Shown here in pieces: positions 1 to 9,298 of a stretch of 64,000 bases of DNA. The DNA comes from Aquimarina sp. Aq78 (GTDB lineage Bacteria > Bacteroidota > Bacteroidia > Flavobacteriales > Flavobacteriaceae), in NCBI RefSeq assembly GCF_900299525.1, contig NZ_OMKA01000003.1, forward strand, positions 496,001 to 560,000. Direction: 5' to 3'. Both the position numbers and the translations under genes were made by a program. Within the stretch, counting starts at the first letter, position 1, and the number at the start of each line of letters is the position of its first letter. Below the pieces are notes generated by a model, which was given only the letters and a program-made list of their open reading frames with translations, did not search any database and had not been told where the DNA came from.

Positions 1-2027
1 TTGTAATAGCATTAGTTCCCATTACAAATTTAGTTGAGGTTGTGATAGAAGATCATTTTCGTCCACAAAAACATAAGTATGCAGCAGAGGCTGTCTCTTC
101 TATTACAGCTAGTGATATTAATCGTGGAAACTCAATTGAGTTACACCCCGTTCTCAATAGAGTTGCTGGTGTTTTTATGCAAAATGGTACATTAAATACC
201 AATAGAATTACAATTAGAGGAATCGGAGCCAGAAACTTATTTGGCACAGCTAATATAAGAGCCTATTTTGGGGATATTCCATTAACCGATGGAAATGGAG
301 AATCTTCTATAGAGGATTTAGAACTCGGTGCTTTATCCAGTATAGAAATTCATAAAGGACCTTCTTCAAGCAGTTATGGTGTGGGATTAGGAGGAACTAT
401 CTTATTTCAACCCGAATTTGCAAACACAAATACTTCTGAGAGTGAATTAACTACATCCTTTGGGAGTTATGGATTAAGAAGAATTCTGGCTAAGGCCGCC
501 ATATCTAAAGAAAAATCTAATATTACAGTACTGTATAGCAATAATCATACTGATGGATACCGAGATAATAATAAATATGATCGAAATACAGTAACACTGG
601 CCTCTGGTTTTGATGCTGGAAAGAAAAACAATTTTTCGATAGTAGGAAGTTATGTTAATCTTAATGCTGGTATCCCCAGTTCATTAGATCAGGAAAATTT
701 TGAAAACAATCCAAGACAGGCCGCATTTACCTGGGGGCGTGCTCAAGGTTTGGAAGATGTTGATTATGGACTATTAGGAGTAACCTGGAGACATAAATAT
801 AGTCCAAAAACATCACATAATACTAGTGTTTTTAGTTCTTTTAGAAACAATGACGAGTCTAGACCTTTTAATATATTAAAAGAAAATGCAACAAGTTTTG
901 GTATTAGAAACCGAGTTTTGGGCACTCATATAATTGCTGGTAAGGAATTAAACTGGACCGCAGGTGGAGAATTATTCTTTGATTATTATACTGGTAAGAC
1001 TTTTGAAAATTTATATCAGGATTTTCCTACTGGAACAGGTAGTGTACAAGGCAATCAACTTTCTGATCTCGATGAAAAACGATACTATTACAACATTTTT
1101 GCTGAAGCAAATTATAAGATTAATAAGAAGTTTAGAGTAAATGTTGGCATAAATCTCAATCAGACTTTTTTTGATATCGATGATCAATTCTTATCTGATG
1201 GAGAAGATAGCTCTGGCAAATTCGATTTTGATCCCATATTCTCTCCCAAAATTGGAATAAATTATTCTCTAAATTCTCAATTTACGCTCTACGGAAACAT
1301 TGCCCACGGTTTCTCTACTCCTACTACTTCAGAAACACTATTGCCTGATGGTCTTTTTAATCCCGATATAAAACCCGAAATAGGTTGGAATTATGAGATC
1401 GGTACCCGATATAGTCTATTACAGGATATGCTCTATGGGTCTTTATCATTATATCAATTTAGAGCTAAAGATCTTTTGGTTTCAAGAAGAACTATCGATG
1501 ATAATTTCTTTGCTATTAATGCAGGAAAAACCATACATAATGGTGCCGAATTAGAATTGAATTTCGATATTATAAAAGTAAACTCAGGAGTATTAAAATT
1601 CTTTTTCAATGCATCAATATATGACCATAAATTTGATGACTTTGTAGATTTGGATAATGATTTTTCGAATAACGATCTTACCGGTGTTCCTTCTGAAGTT
1701 ACCAATTCTGGAATTGAATTTATAGCTCAAAAAGGGTTTTATGGTAACCTTAGCTTTCAGACTGTAGGTAAAATACCTGCAAATGATGCAAATACAACAT
1801 TTAGCAAAAACTATGAATTATTACATGGTAAAGTAGGTTTCAAAAATAACATTGGACCTCACTTTAGGTATGACTTATTTTTTGGCGCAAACAATATTTT
1901 AGACACTAAGTATGCCTCTCAATTACAAATCAATGCCAGAGGGTTTGGTGGTAATTCTCCCAGGTATTTCTATCCTGGTTTACCACTTAATGCATACGCA
2001 GGGATTAACATAAATTATAGATTATAA
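1..2027 (+). CDS. TonB-dependent outer-membrane receptor, 5' end outside the window
   Basis: The reading frame is open from base 3 to the stop at 2025-2027, so the true start lies upstream and about 674 residues are visible. The GTG at 42 is internal. The visible N-terminus has a plug domain (conserved TIRGIG, FGDIPLTDG, SIEIHKGPSS and GLGGTI stretches), followed by a long beta-barrel rich in alternating aromatic residues that ends in NINYRL. Receptors of this family import iron chelates, cofactors or glycans using TonB energy. The gene is followed after about 40 bases by a PQQ-type sugar dehydrogenase and a cytochrome c, probably one operon. The substrate cannot be read from the sequence. 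Import of the cofactor PQQ, as by the E. coli receptor PqqU, would fit the neighbours but is inference. Confidence 0.9.
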   Translation, partial: VIALVPITNLVEVVIEDHFRPQKHKYAAEAVSSITASDINRGNSIELHPVLNRVAGVFMQNGTLNTNRITIRGIGARNLFGTANIRAYFGDIPLTDGNGESSIEDLELGALSSIEIHKGPSSSSYGVGLGGTILFQPEFANTNTSESELTTSFGSYGLRRILAKAAISKEKSNITVLYSNNHTDGYRDNNKYDRNTVTLASGFDAGKKNNFSIVGSYVNLNAGIPSSLDQENFENNPRQAAFTWGRAQGLEDVDYGLLGVTWRHKYSPKTSHNTSVFSSFRNNDESRPFNILKENATSFGIRNRVLGTHIIAGKELNWTAGGELFFDYYTGKTFENLYQDFPTGTGSVQGNQLSDLDEKRYYYNIFAEANYKINKKFRVNVGINLNQTFFDIDDQFLSDGEDSSGKFDFDPIFSPKIGINYSLNSQFTLYGNIAHGFSTPTTSETLLPDGLFNPDIKPEIGWNYEIGTRYSLLQDMLYGSLSLYQFRAKDLLVSRRTIDDNFFAINAGKTIHNGAELELNFDIIKVNSGVLKFFFNASIYDHKFDDFVDLDNDFSNNDLTGVPSEVTNSGIEFIAQKGFYGNLSFQTVGKIPANDANTTFSKNYELLHGKVGFKNNIGPHFRYDLFFGANNILDTKYASQLQINARGFGGNSPRYFYPGLPLNAYAGININYRL

Positions 2028-2068
2028 CTAATATTTCTTTGTATTTTTCGGAAATCAACAAAAAACTT

Positions 2069-3184
2069 ATGAAAATCTCGTCATTTTTAATCTTTCTAAC
2101 TATTGTGTTTTCGGCTTGCGCACAGCAACAAAAAGAAAATGATATTACCTTAGAAGGTGATCCTAAAAACTATACCACAGAAGTTGTTGTTCCTGATTTA
2201 CAAATCCCTTGGGGAATGGCTTGGCTGCCTGATGGTAGTATGCTTATTACTGAAAAAAGTGGAGAATTAATCCATTTTAAGAATGGTAATAAAACTTCTA
2301 TTGGCAATATCCCAGAAGTATATAATCGTAATCAAGGTGGGTTGTTGGATATAGAGTTACATCCAAAATATAAAGATAACGGATGGTTATATATCACATA
2401 TTCTTCTAAAGAAGGTACAGAAAAAGGTGGCAACACAGCTTTAATTAGAGCCAAACTAAAAAACAATCAACTAACTAGTATAGAAAAACTTTATAAAGGA
2501 ACCCCTAATACTACAAAAGGGCATCATTTTGGATCACGAATAGAATTTGATAATGAAGGATATCTCTACTTTTCTATTGGAGATCGCGGTAATAGAGATG
2601 TAAATCCTCAAGATATTACCAGAGATGGAGGAAAAATATACCGCCTTAATGATGATGGTACTATTCCTAAAGATAACCCTTTTGTTACCAAAAGTGGTGC
2701 AAAAAAAGCTATCTTTTCTTATGGTCATCGTAATCCACAAGGAATGGCAATACATCCCGATGGTACAATCTGGGTTCATGAACATGGCCCAAAGGGTGGT
2801 GATGAAATTAATCCAATTATAAAAGGTACAAACTATGGGTGGCCAGTAATCACTTATGGTATTAATTATAGTGGTACATCTATTACAGATATCACTAAAA
2901 AAGAAGGGATGAAACAGCCTTTATACTACTGGGTTCCTTCTATCGCTCCAAGCGGAATGGATTTTATTACAAGTGATATTTATCCCCAATGGAAAAATAA
3001 CCTATTAGTAGGTTCTCTAGTATTTCAATATCTCGAACTGGTAGAATTGACAGATAAAAAAGTTACAGGACGAAAAAAATTATTAGATGGTATGGGGCGT
3101 ATTCGTAATGTAAGGCAAGGACCTGACGGTTATATCTATGTAGCAGTAGAAAATAAAGGTATTGTAAAAATAATTCCTAATTAA
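2069..3184 (+). CDS. PQQ-dependent sugar (aldose) dehydrogenase, GSDH family lipoprotein
   Basis: The ATG at 2069 gives 371 residues beginning with a lipoprotein signal (hydrophobic run then FSAC, Cys17). A TTG ten codons upstream would only lengthen the signal. The body matches the glucose/sorbosone dehydrogenase six-bladed propeller: IPWGMAWLPDG near the start, GGLLDIELHP, GHHFGSRIEFD with the expected catalytic His, SIGDRGNRDVNPQ, FSYGHRNPQGMA and HEHGPKGGDEIN. Such enzymes oxidise aldoses to lactones in the periplasm with pyrroloquinoline quinone. The next gene is a c-type cytochrome with a 19-base gap, a plausible electron acceptor. No PQQ biosynthesis genes are seen in the window, so the cofactor may come from outside or from genes elsewhere. 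Confidence 0.88.
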   Translation: MKISSFLIFLTIVFSACAQQQKENDITLEGDPKNYTTEVVVPDLQIPWGMAWLPDGSMLITEKSGELIHFKNGNKTSIGNIPEVYNRNQGGLLDIELHPKYKDNGWLYITYSSKEGTEKGGNTALIRAKLKNNQLTSIEKLYKGTPNTTKGHHFGSRIEFDNEGYLYFSIGDRGNRDVNPQDITRDGGKIYRLNDDGTIPKDNPFVTKSGAKKAIFSYGHRNPQGMAIHPDGTIWVHEHGPKGGDEINPIIKGTNYGWPVITYGINYSGTSITDITKKEGMKQPLYYWVPSIAPSGMDFITSDIYPQWKNNLLVGSLVFQYLELVELTDKKVTGRKKLLDGMGRIRNVRQGPDGYIYVAVENKGIVKIIPN

Positions 3185-3203
3185 ATTAGAAACATGTAAA
3201 CGC

Positions 3204-3668
3204 ATGAAAAAATATTTAAAACGTTTCTTCATAATAGAAATTACCATATTGATCATAAGTATTTCACTTGTTGCACAACAAGAAAAACCAGATATCGAAT
3301 ATGTTCTATATCCTGTATCAAAAATTCAAGATGCCAAATTATCAGAAAGTATCGCTCGCGGAAACGAGATTTATACTGATTTTTGTATGCAATGTCATCT
3401 TCCGGATGGAAAAGGATCTCCTAATGTATTTCCGCCTTTGGCAGGATCAGATTGGTTAGTTAACAAACGAAAAGAAAGCATCTATTCTATCAAATATGGG
3501 TTAAATGGTCCTATCAAAGTTAACGGAAAGACTTATAATAGTGCGATGACGTCATTAGGTCTTGAAGACGAAGAAATTGCAGATGTAATGAATTACATTA
3601 TGAATAGTTGGGGTAATACCCAGAAAAAAATGGTTACCGTTGAAGAAGTTGGTAAAGTTGAAAAATAA
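3204..3668 (+). CDS. Mono-haem cytochrome c, periplasmic
   Basis: A 154-residue protein with an N-terminal hydrophobic signal (about residues 8-24) and one haem-binding motif CMQCH at residues 61-65. The sequence after it, DGKGSPNVFPPLAGSDWL, is typical of class I cytochromes such as cbb3-type subunit III domains. Met115 in YNSAMTSLG is the likely second axial ligand. It follows the PQQ-type dehydrogenase closely, so it probably accepts electrons from sugar oxidation and passes them to the respiratory chain. This partner role is inferred from gene order. Confidence 0.85.
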   Translation: MKKYLKRFFIIEITILIISISLVAQQEKPDIEYVLYPVSKIQDAKLSESIARGNEIYTDFCMQCHLPDGKGSPNVFPPLAGSDWLVNKRKESIYSIKYGLNGPIKVNGKTYNSAMTSLGLEDEEIADVMNYIMNSWGNTQKKMVTVEEVGKVEK

Positions 3669-3802
3669 CATTTTTCTTAGAATATAACCCAAGGTTGATA
3701 AAATATAGAATTTATTATAAATTATATAACAATCAAACCGTATATTACGTTAATGTTATTTCATTATAGTCTAAAAAAACTCTTACCAACTAAACATGGT
3801 GT

Positions 3803-4540
3803 ATGAAATTCTTAGCATTTATTTCTGTATTTCTAATCATGTACCATGTTAACGCTCAAGAAAATCCCAATACATATAGGTTTAGTTATAAATCAGAACT
3901 TTATAAGGGTACCAGATTTGAGATCACTACAAAATTAAGAGCGTTAAAGAATAACTCATGGTTTACAAACATCCCTGAAGAAAAACAAGTAGAACTTGCC
4001 GGTTTATTTAAAAGAGTAAAAGATCAACCAATACCTAGATTATATCGAAAGGATGCTATTGTATTTCTTGATGCATTGTATGCGTATGAAGAGTTCTTAA
4101 CCATATATGATAATGCACTTTATGAAGTAATCCAAGACCTGAAACACGATATGCGTCGTCTTGATTTTAAATTCGAAAGGCAATTTACCAAAGCTAAAAT
4201 ACAACTAAATCGTACACAGAAGGAAGCAAAAAATAATATAGAACGGATAGACCTTCTAAGGAAAGATGTTCATGATAGTCATATAAAACTAGTTAGCCAT
4301 AGATGGATGAAGAAAAAAATGGAGAAGTATAACGGTATGGATGCAGTTAAAAAGCCCGATAAACTAATCAAAGAGTTTAAAAAGGCCGAAGCAATGAATG
4401 TCTTCACTATGATTGAAGAAAAAAAAATGGAAAAAATCAATTCGTATCTTGTGGATCAAATCATTGATTTTTTTTATAAAAAGTCGCTCCCAGAGATAGA
4501 TCTGGATAAGCTAGAACTAGATTATATTGATAAAATATAA
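3803..4540 (+). CDS. Secreted or periplasmic protein of unknown function
   Basis: I do not recognise this 245-residue protein. It has a clear signal peptide (residues 1-18, cut after VNA before QENPN). The remainder is strongly charged and looks alpha-helical, with long Lys/Glu/Arg stretches around residues 110-205 that could form coiled coils, and no further membrane segment. The 134-base gap to the cytochrome gene suggests its own promoter. The muropeptide transporter gene starts 52 bases downstream. A role in the cell envelope is possible only because of the signal peptide and that neighbour. Confidence 0.75.
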   Translation: MKFLAFISVFLIMYHVNAQENPNTYRFSYKSELYKGTRFEITTKLRALKNNSWFTNIPEEKQVELAGLFKRVKDQPIPRLYRKDAIVFLDALYAYEEFLTIYDNALYEVIQDLKHDMRRLDFKFERQFTKAKIQLNRTQKEAKNNIERIDLLRKDVHDSHIKLVSHRWMKKKMEKYNGMDAVKKPDKLIKEFKKAEAMNVFTMIEEKKMEKINSYLVDQIIDFFYKKSLPEIDLDKLELDYIDKI

Positions 4541-4592
4541 ATCAGGTATTACTAATAATTTATAAGTATCTTTCTTTCCTTAATAACAATTC

Positions 4593-5864
4593 ATGACAGA
4601 ACCTAATAAAGACAAAAATGCCTGGGCTTGGGTGCCTTCATTATATTTTACAGAAGGATTACCATATGTAATTATCATCACGTTTTCTGTAATCATGTAT
4701 AAGAAACTAGGAATTAGTAATGCCGATATTGGATTGTATACCAGTTGGCTCTACCTTCCTTGGGTTATAAAACCACTATGGAGCCCGTTTGTAGATATTA
4801 AAAGTACTAAGCGTAATTGGTTTTTAGGCATGCAACTCCTTATTGCTATAGCATTTTTGGGAGTAGGCTTAACGATCCCTACTAATAATTTCTTTGTTCT
4901 TAGTCTTTCCTGTTTCTGGATAGCCGCATTTGCATCAGCCACAAACGATATTGCTTCTGATGGATATTACCTTATTAGCCTTACACAAAAAAAGCAATCC
5001 TTTTTTTTAGGAGTACGTAGTACTTTTTACCGCTTGGCTATGGTAACAGGGCAAGGGTTAATTGTCGTACTTGCTGGCTTTTTAGAAGAACATTATGGGA
5101 ATAATCAAAAAGCATGGTCTTATACCATGATCATTACTGCTGTTTTCATGATTGTATTAACAGTAATCAATCTTTTTGCAACTCCAAAAGTAGAAAATGA
5201 AACCGAGGCTTCTAAAGAAAAACCAATGCGTTTCTTCGATGTTTTTAAAACCTTCTTTCAAAAAAAACAAATAGGTGTTGTTCTTGCCTTTATCCTTCTT
5301 TACAGATTAGGAGAATCTCAATTGGTAAAAATGGCTTCTCCCTTTTTATTAGATCAGAAAGAAGCTGGTGGACTGGCATTATCCACTACCGAAGTAGGTA
5401 CTATTTATGGTACATTCGGAATTATAGCCTTAACCATAGGAGGAATTCTGGGAGGTATTGCTATTTCGGTATATGGATTAAAAAAGTGGATGCTTCCTAT
5501 GATTCTAGCTTTAAATCTGCCTAATATATTATATATTTTGTTAAGCTTCTGGGAAGCATCTTCTGTAGTATCTGTTACATTAGTTGTTATTATAGAACAA
5601 TTCGGGTATGGATTTGGATTTGCTGCTTATCTTATGTTTTTGATATATGTAGCAGAGGGTGTTTCTAAAACTTCTCATTATGCAATCGCAACAGGATTTA
5701 TGGCTTTAGGTATGATGTTACCAGGTATGATTAGTGGTTTCATCCAGGAGGTTCTTGGATATACCGGATTCTTTATATGGGTAGCCATTGCGGCAATTCC
5801 TGGCATTATCCTTACTCGATACATCCAATATCCCGCTACTTACGGAAAGAAAGACAAAAATTAA
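4593..5864 (+). CDS. ampG: AmpG-like muropeptide permease (MFS)
   Basis: A 423-residue polytopic membrane protein with about 12 hydrophobic segments. The N-terminal stretch YFTEGLPYVIIITFSVIMYK followed by a loop with KPLWSPFVD is typical of the AmpG/PAT branch of the major facilitator superfamily. AmpG imports GlcNAc-anhydroMurNAc peptides released during wall turnover. The assignment is strengthened by gene order: nagZ starts 4 bases after this stop and anmK follows, so importer, glucosaminidase and anhydroMurNAc kinase are in one operon. E. coli AmpG is longer (about 490 residues, with extra C-terminal helices), so a related PAT-family function remains possible. Confidence 0.82.
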   Translation: MTEPNKDKNAWAWVPSLYFTEGLPYVIIITFSVIMYKKLGISNADIGLYTSWLYLPWVIKPLWSPFVDIKSTKRNWFLGMQLLIAIAFLGVGLTIPTNNFFVLSLSCFWIAAFASATNDIASDGYYLISLTQKKQSFFLGVRSTFYRLAMVTGQGLIVVLAGFLEEHYGNNQKAWSYTMIITAVFMIVLTVINLFATPKVENETEASKEKPMRFFDVFKTFFQKKQIGVVLAFILLYRLGESQLVKMASPFLLDQKEAGGLALSTTEVGTIYGTFGIIALTIGGILGGIAISVYGLKKWMLPMILALNLPNILYILLSFWEASSVVSVTLVVIIEQFGYGFGFAAYLMFLIYVAEGVSKTSHYAIATGFMALGMMLPGMISGFIQEVLGYTGFFIWVAIAAIPGIILTRYIQYPATYGKKDKN

Positions 5865-5868
5865 ATTA

Positions 5869-7443
5869 ATGCAAGCAATGAATCTATCTAACCTTTCCAA
5901 AATCGAAAAAATTGGTCAGTTTTTCTTTCCTGCTGCATTTATTAATGACACGGATCAAGAAATAAAAGAAGTTGAAAAATTAATACAAGATCACAAAGTA
6001 GGAGGCCTTACCTTTTTTCATAGTAGAGCTAGTGCTGCTACCAACTTTGAAGGCAAGAAAAAAGTGATTCGAAATGAAGACAGCGCTAAACGACTAGCAG
6101 AACTTATAACACATTATCAAAACATAGCTCCTACTCCACTACTAATTAGTATTGATGCAGAATGGGGATTGGCTATGCGTGTAGAGAATACACCTCAATA
6201 CCCTTATGCTATAACATTAGGAGCAATACCCGATGACCAATCAGATTTGATTACCGAAGTAGGAAAATACATAGGAAATGATCTTAAAAGTGTAGGAATT
6301 CACCTCAATCTAGCTCCTGTCGCCGATATTAATGTCAACCCTAATAACCCTGTAATCGGTTATCGTTCATTTGGTGAGAAAAAAGAACAGGTTACACTTA
6401 AATCTTTAGCATTTTACAAAGGACTTAAAGCTTCGGGAGTTTTAGGCTGTTTTAAGCATTTTCCAGGACACGGGGATACCGCTGTAGATTCGCACCTTGG
6501 ACTTCCTGTAATCTCCAAAACCCGACAAGAATTATATGATGAAGAACTGTATCCATTTATAAAAGCAATAGCATCGGGAATTGATAGCATTTTGATCGGG
6601 CACCTCGCTGTACCTTCTTTAACCAAAGGAAAAGATATATCCGCTACTTTGTCAAAAGATATTATAAAAGGAGTATTAAGAAATGAATTGGGTTTCGAAG
6701 GTGTTGTTATTTCTGATGCCCTTAATATGCATAGTGTTTCTAAATTATATCCCGAAAAAGGAATATTAGAGTGGAAAGCATTTGATGCAGGTAATGACAT
6801 TCTATGTTTTGCAGAGCATGTAGCAGAAGGTATTCGTATCATAGAAAAAAATGCAACCGACAAGCAAATTGAAGAAAGTTTTACAAGAATTCAAAAGCTT
6901 AAAAAGGATGCATTTGAAAAGAATATCTCGAACCCTACTTTTGATCCTGAAAAAGGAGTTTCTTTAAATAGTAACATTGCTAAAGCATCACTTACTCATT
7001 ATAAGTCGGATAAAGAAAGTTTTGAAAAATTTGATACCGAAAGTTTTGAAGCTGTAGTTATAGGAAATAGCGAAAATTGTACCTTTTTCGAAGAAATTAA
7101 ACAATACAAACAGTTTAATAAATCAAGATATACTCAACCATTTTCTACTACCATTTCTGGTAATAATATTCTTATAGCATTGTTTCCTCCTTCGATAAAA
7201 CCAATGCATGAGTTTGGTATAGATCCAGAGATACGGCAAACTATAGAAAAACTAAGTAAGACAAAAAATGTAACTTTATATTTGTTTGGTAATCCATATG
7301 TTTTGAGAATATTACAGACTAAGAATATAAATAATATAGTACTTGTATATCAGAATTTTAAAACTTTTCAAGAGGTAGGAGCCAAACACTTTCTTGGGAA
7401 ACATAAAGCCATTGGTCTATCTCCTGTACAACTTTCAATATAA
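5869..7443 (+). CDS. nagZ: Beta-N-acetylglucosaminidase NagZ, two-domain GH3
   Basis: The ATG at 5869, 4 bases after the ampG stop, gives 524 residues; the frame is open further upstream, but that would run into ampG. The N-terminal TIM-barrel domain (about 1-330) carries the NagZ signature KHFPGHG at 196-202 followed by D207-S208-H209, the Asp/His pair used as acid/base in NagZ enzymes. Asp283 in GVVISDALNM is the expected nucleophile. There is no signal peptide, so it should act in the cytoplasm on imported muropeptides, releasing GlcNAc from anhydroMurNAc. Unlike the roughly 340-residue enzyme of Proteobacteria, it has an extra C-terminal alpha/beta domain of about 190 residues. anmK begins 6 bases downstream. 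Confidence 0.9.
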   Translation: MQAMNLSNLSKIEKIGQFFFPAAFINDTDQEIKEVEKLIQDHKVGGLTFFHSRASAATNFEGKKKVIRNEDSAKRLAELITHYQNIAPTPLLISIDAEWGLAMRVENTPQYPYAITLGAIPDDQSDLITEVGKYIGNDLKSVGIHLNLAPVADINVNPNNPVIGYRSFGEKKEQVTLKSLAFYKGLKASGVLGCFKHFPGHGDTAVDSHLGLPVISKTRQELYDEELYPFIKAIASGIDSILIGHLAVPSLTKGKDISATLSKDIIKGVLRNELGFEGVVISDALNMHSVSKLYPEKGILEWKAFDAGNDILCFAEHVAEGIRIIEKNATDKQIEESFTRIQKLKKDAFEKNISNPTFDPEKGVSLNSNIAKASLTHYKSDKESFEKFDTESFEAVVIGNSENCTFFEEIKQYKQFNKSRYTQPFSTTISGNNILIALFPPSIKPMHEFGIDPEIRQTIEKLSKTKNVTLYLFGNPYVLRILQTKNINNIVLVYQNFKTFQEVGAKHFLGKHKAIGLSPVQLSI

Positions 7444-7449
7444 AAAGAT

Positions 7450-8535
7450 ATGAGTTCGGTTAAAAATCAATACACTACAATCGGTTTAATGTCTGGGACT
7501 TCTCTTGACGGATTGGATATCGTTTATTGCTCATTTGAAAAGAAAAATGATACCTGGATATTCTCTATTATTAATAATGATAGTATTGATTATGACATTA
7601 CTTTTAAAGAACAATTAAAAAACACAGTACATCTCGAACCAAGGGCTTTATTGACTTTTCATAACGAATATGGAAGTTGGTTGGGTAATCAGGTAAAAAA
7701 ATTCATGAATCAAAACAATATTCAGGTAGATTTTGTAGCGAGTCATGGTCACACTGTTTTTCATCAACCCGAAATTGGATTAACATATCAAATAGGATCT
7801 GGACAACATCTGGCTAATGCATGTGAGCAAAAAGTAATCTGTGATTTTAGAACCAATGATGTTGCCCTGGGTGGCCAGGGAGCCCCTCTAGTTCCTATAG
7901 GTGATCAGTTGTTATTTGGTCAATATGATTTTTGTCTTAATTTGGGTGGGATTAGCAATATCTCTTTTAATAGTGGAGAAAAAAGAATTGCTTATGATAT
8001 TTCGCCTGCCAATATGCTACTTAATTTTATTTGTTCGACTATAGATAAAGCATATGATAAAGGTGGGGCGATCGCTAAAACAGGTATCTTAAATCCTACC
8101 TTACTAGATACTTTAAATAATCTATCGTATTATAAGCTTCCGTTTCCAAAATCTTTAGGATATGAATGGTTTACCGAAGAAATGATGCCTATTATTGTTC
8201 ATAATCAGGATTCTACAGAAAATATTTTACATACAGCCGTTCACCATATTGCTACTCAAATAGCAGATGCAATTAAAAAAACTAAGCATAAAAACAGTTC
8301 TATACTGGTAACCGGTGGTGGTGCAAAAAATGATTTTCTTATCCAAACATTGCAACAAAAATTAGACGGCTTTGCAACCGTAGTTATTCCATCAGAAGAG
8401 ATTATTGATTTTAAAGAAGCACTGATCTTTGCTTTTATGGGAGTACTTAGAGAAAGAAATGAGGTAAATTGCCTGCAATCTGTTACCGGAGCCAGGAAAG
8501 ATTCTTCCTCTGGAGTTCTATATTATCCGTCATAA
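7450..8535 (+). CDS. anmK: Anhydro-N-acetylmuramic acid kinase
   Basis: A 361-residue protein matching AnmK over its full length. It has the N-terminal GLMSGTSLDGLD phosphate-binding motif at about 13-24, ASHGHTVFH, GGQGAPLVPIGD, LNLGGISNIS, the DISPANML region holding the catalytic Asp, and the C-terminal VTGGGAKNDF. AnmK opens the anhydro ring and phosphorylates MurNAc at C6 in one step with ATP. It starts 6 bases after nagZ and is the third gene of the wall-recycling operon. The next step (MurQ etherase, or another route) is not encoded in this window. Confidence 0.95.
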   Translation: MSSVKNQYTTIGLMSGTSLDGLDIVYCSFEKKNDTWIFSIINNDSIDYDITFKEQLKNTVHLEPRALLTFHNEYGSWLGNQVKKFMNQNNIQVDFVASHGHTVFHQPEIGLTYQIGSGQHLANACEQKVICDFRTNDVALGGQGAPLVPIGDQLLFGQYDFCLNLGGISNISFNSGEKRIAYDISPANMLLNFICSTIDKAYDKGGAIAKTGILNPTLLDTLNNLSYYKLPFPKSLGYEWFTEEMMPIIVHNQDSTENILHTAVHHIATQIADAIKKTKHKNSSILVTGGGAKNDFLIQTLQQKLDGFATVVIPSEEIIDFKEALIFAFMGVLRERNEVNCLQSVTGARKDSSSGVLYYPS

Positions 8536-8651
8536 AAACCTCTTGTATATTTCTTTGATCTAACAGAAGGTATACAATAACTTTTACGACAATAGAAATT
8601 TGATGCGCAATTACTCAAAAACAATCTTTAAATTTGTCAAAAAAATCAGAA

Positions 8652-9260
8652 ATGCTAATTATCGGTATCGCCGGAGGAACAGGCTGTGGTAAAACTACTG
8701 TTGTCAATCAAATTGTAAATGAATTACCAGAAAATGAAGTTTGTGTCATATCACAAGACTCATACTATAAAGATACAAGTCATCTCACATACGAAGAACG
8801 AGTTAAAATAAACTTTGATCATCCACAATCTATAGATTTCGAACTATTAGGTCAACATTTGACCGCACTTAGAAAAGGTGAAACAATAGAACAACCTGTA
8901 TATTCTTTTGTAGAACATAATCGTACTAGTGAAACTGTTAGTACAGCACCAAGCAAAGTAATCATCGTTGAAGGAATTTTAATACTTACCAATCCAAAAA
9001 TCCGGGAAATGTTTGATATAAAAATATATGTACAAACAGATAGTGATGAACGACTAATACGGAGACTTAAAAGGGATATAGCAGAGCGTGGACGCGATAT
9101 GGATGAAGTTTTGGATAGATACCAAAACACATTAAAACCTATGCATCAACAATTCATTGATCCAACCAAAGAATTTGCTGATCTTATTATACCCAACAAC
9201 AACTATAATAATGTAGCTATTGATATTGTACGTACCATTATCAAAGAACGCTTGAATTAA
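8652..9260 (+). CDS. udk: Uridine kinase
   Basis: Uridine/cytidine kinase of the pyrimidine salvage pathway (NTP + uridine to UMP). The P-loop GGTGCGKTT is at residues 8-16, followed by SQDSYYKD, NFDHPQSIDF, and the lid region RRLKRDIAERGRD. Length is 202 residues from the ATG at 8652, normal for the family. A TTG at 8634 in the same frame would add six residues. I prefer the ATG because a consensus-like -7 element, TAAATTTG, occupies 8629-8636 and overlaps the TTG. A divIC-type gene follows after 38 bases. Confidence 0.92.
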   Translation: MLIIGIAGGTGCGKTTVVNQIVNELPENEVCVISQDSYYKDTSHLTYEERVKINFDHPQSIDFELLGQHLTALRKGETIEQPVYSFVEHNRTSETVSTAPSKVIIVEGILILTNPKIREMFDIKIYVQTDSDERLIRRLKRDIAERGRDMDEVLDRYQNTLKPMHQQFIDPTKEFADLIIPNNNYNNVAIDIVRTIIKERLN

Positions 9261-9298
9261 CTTTTGTACCTTTACAACGAATATTATTCTCAATTAGA

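Noticed and set aside
5788..5868. Upstream in-frame extension of nagZ (27 codons)
   Set aside because: It lies inside ampG coding sequence, and the ATG at 5869 directly after the ampG stop starts right before the conserved domain.
8543..8577. Hairpin TTGTATA/TATACAA after anmK as terminator
   Set aside because: The stem is short and AT-rich with a long interior, and only TAACTTTT follows. Too weak to call.
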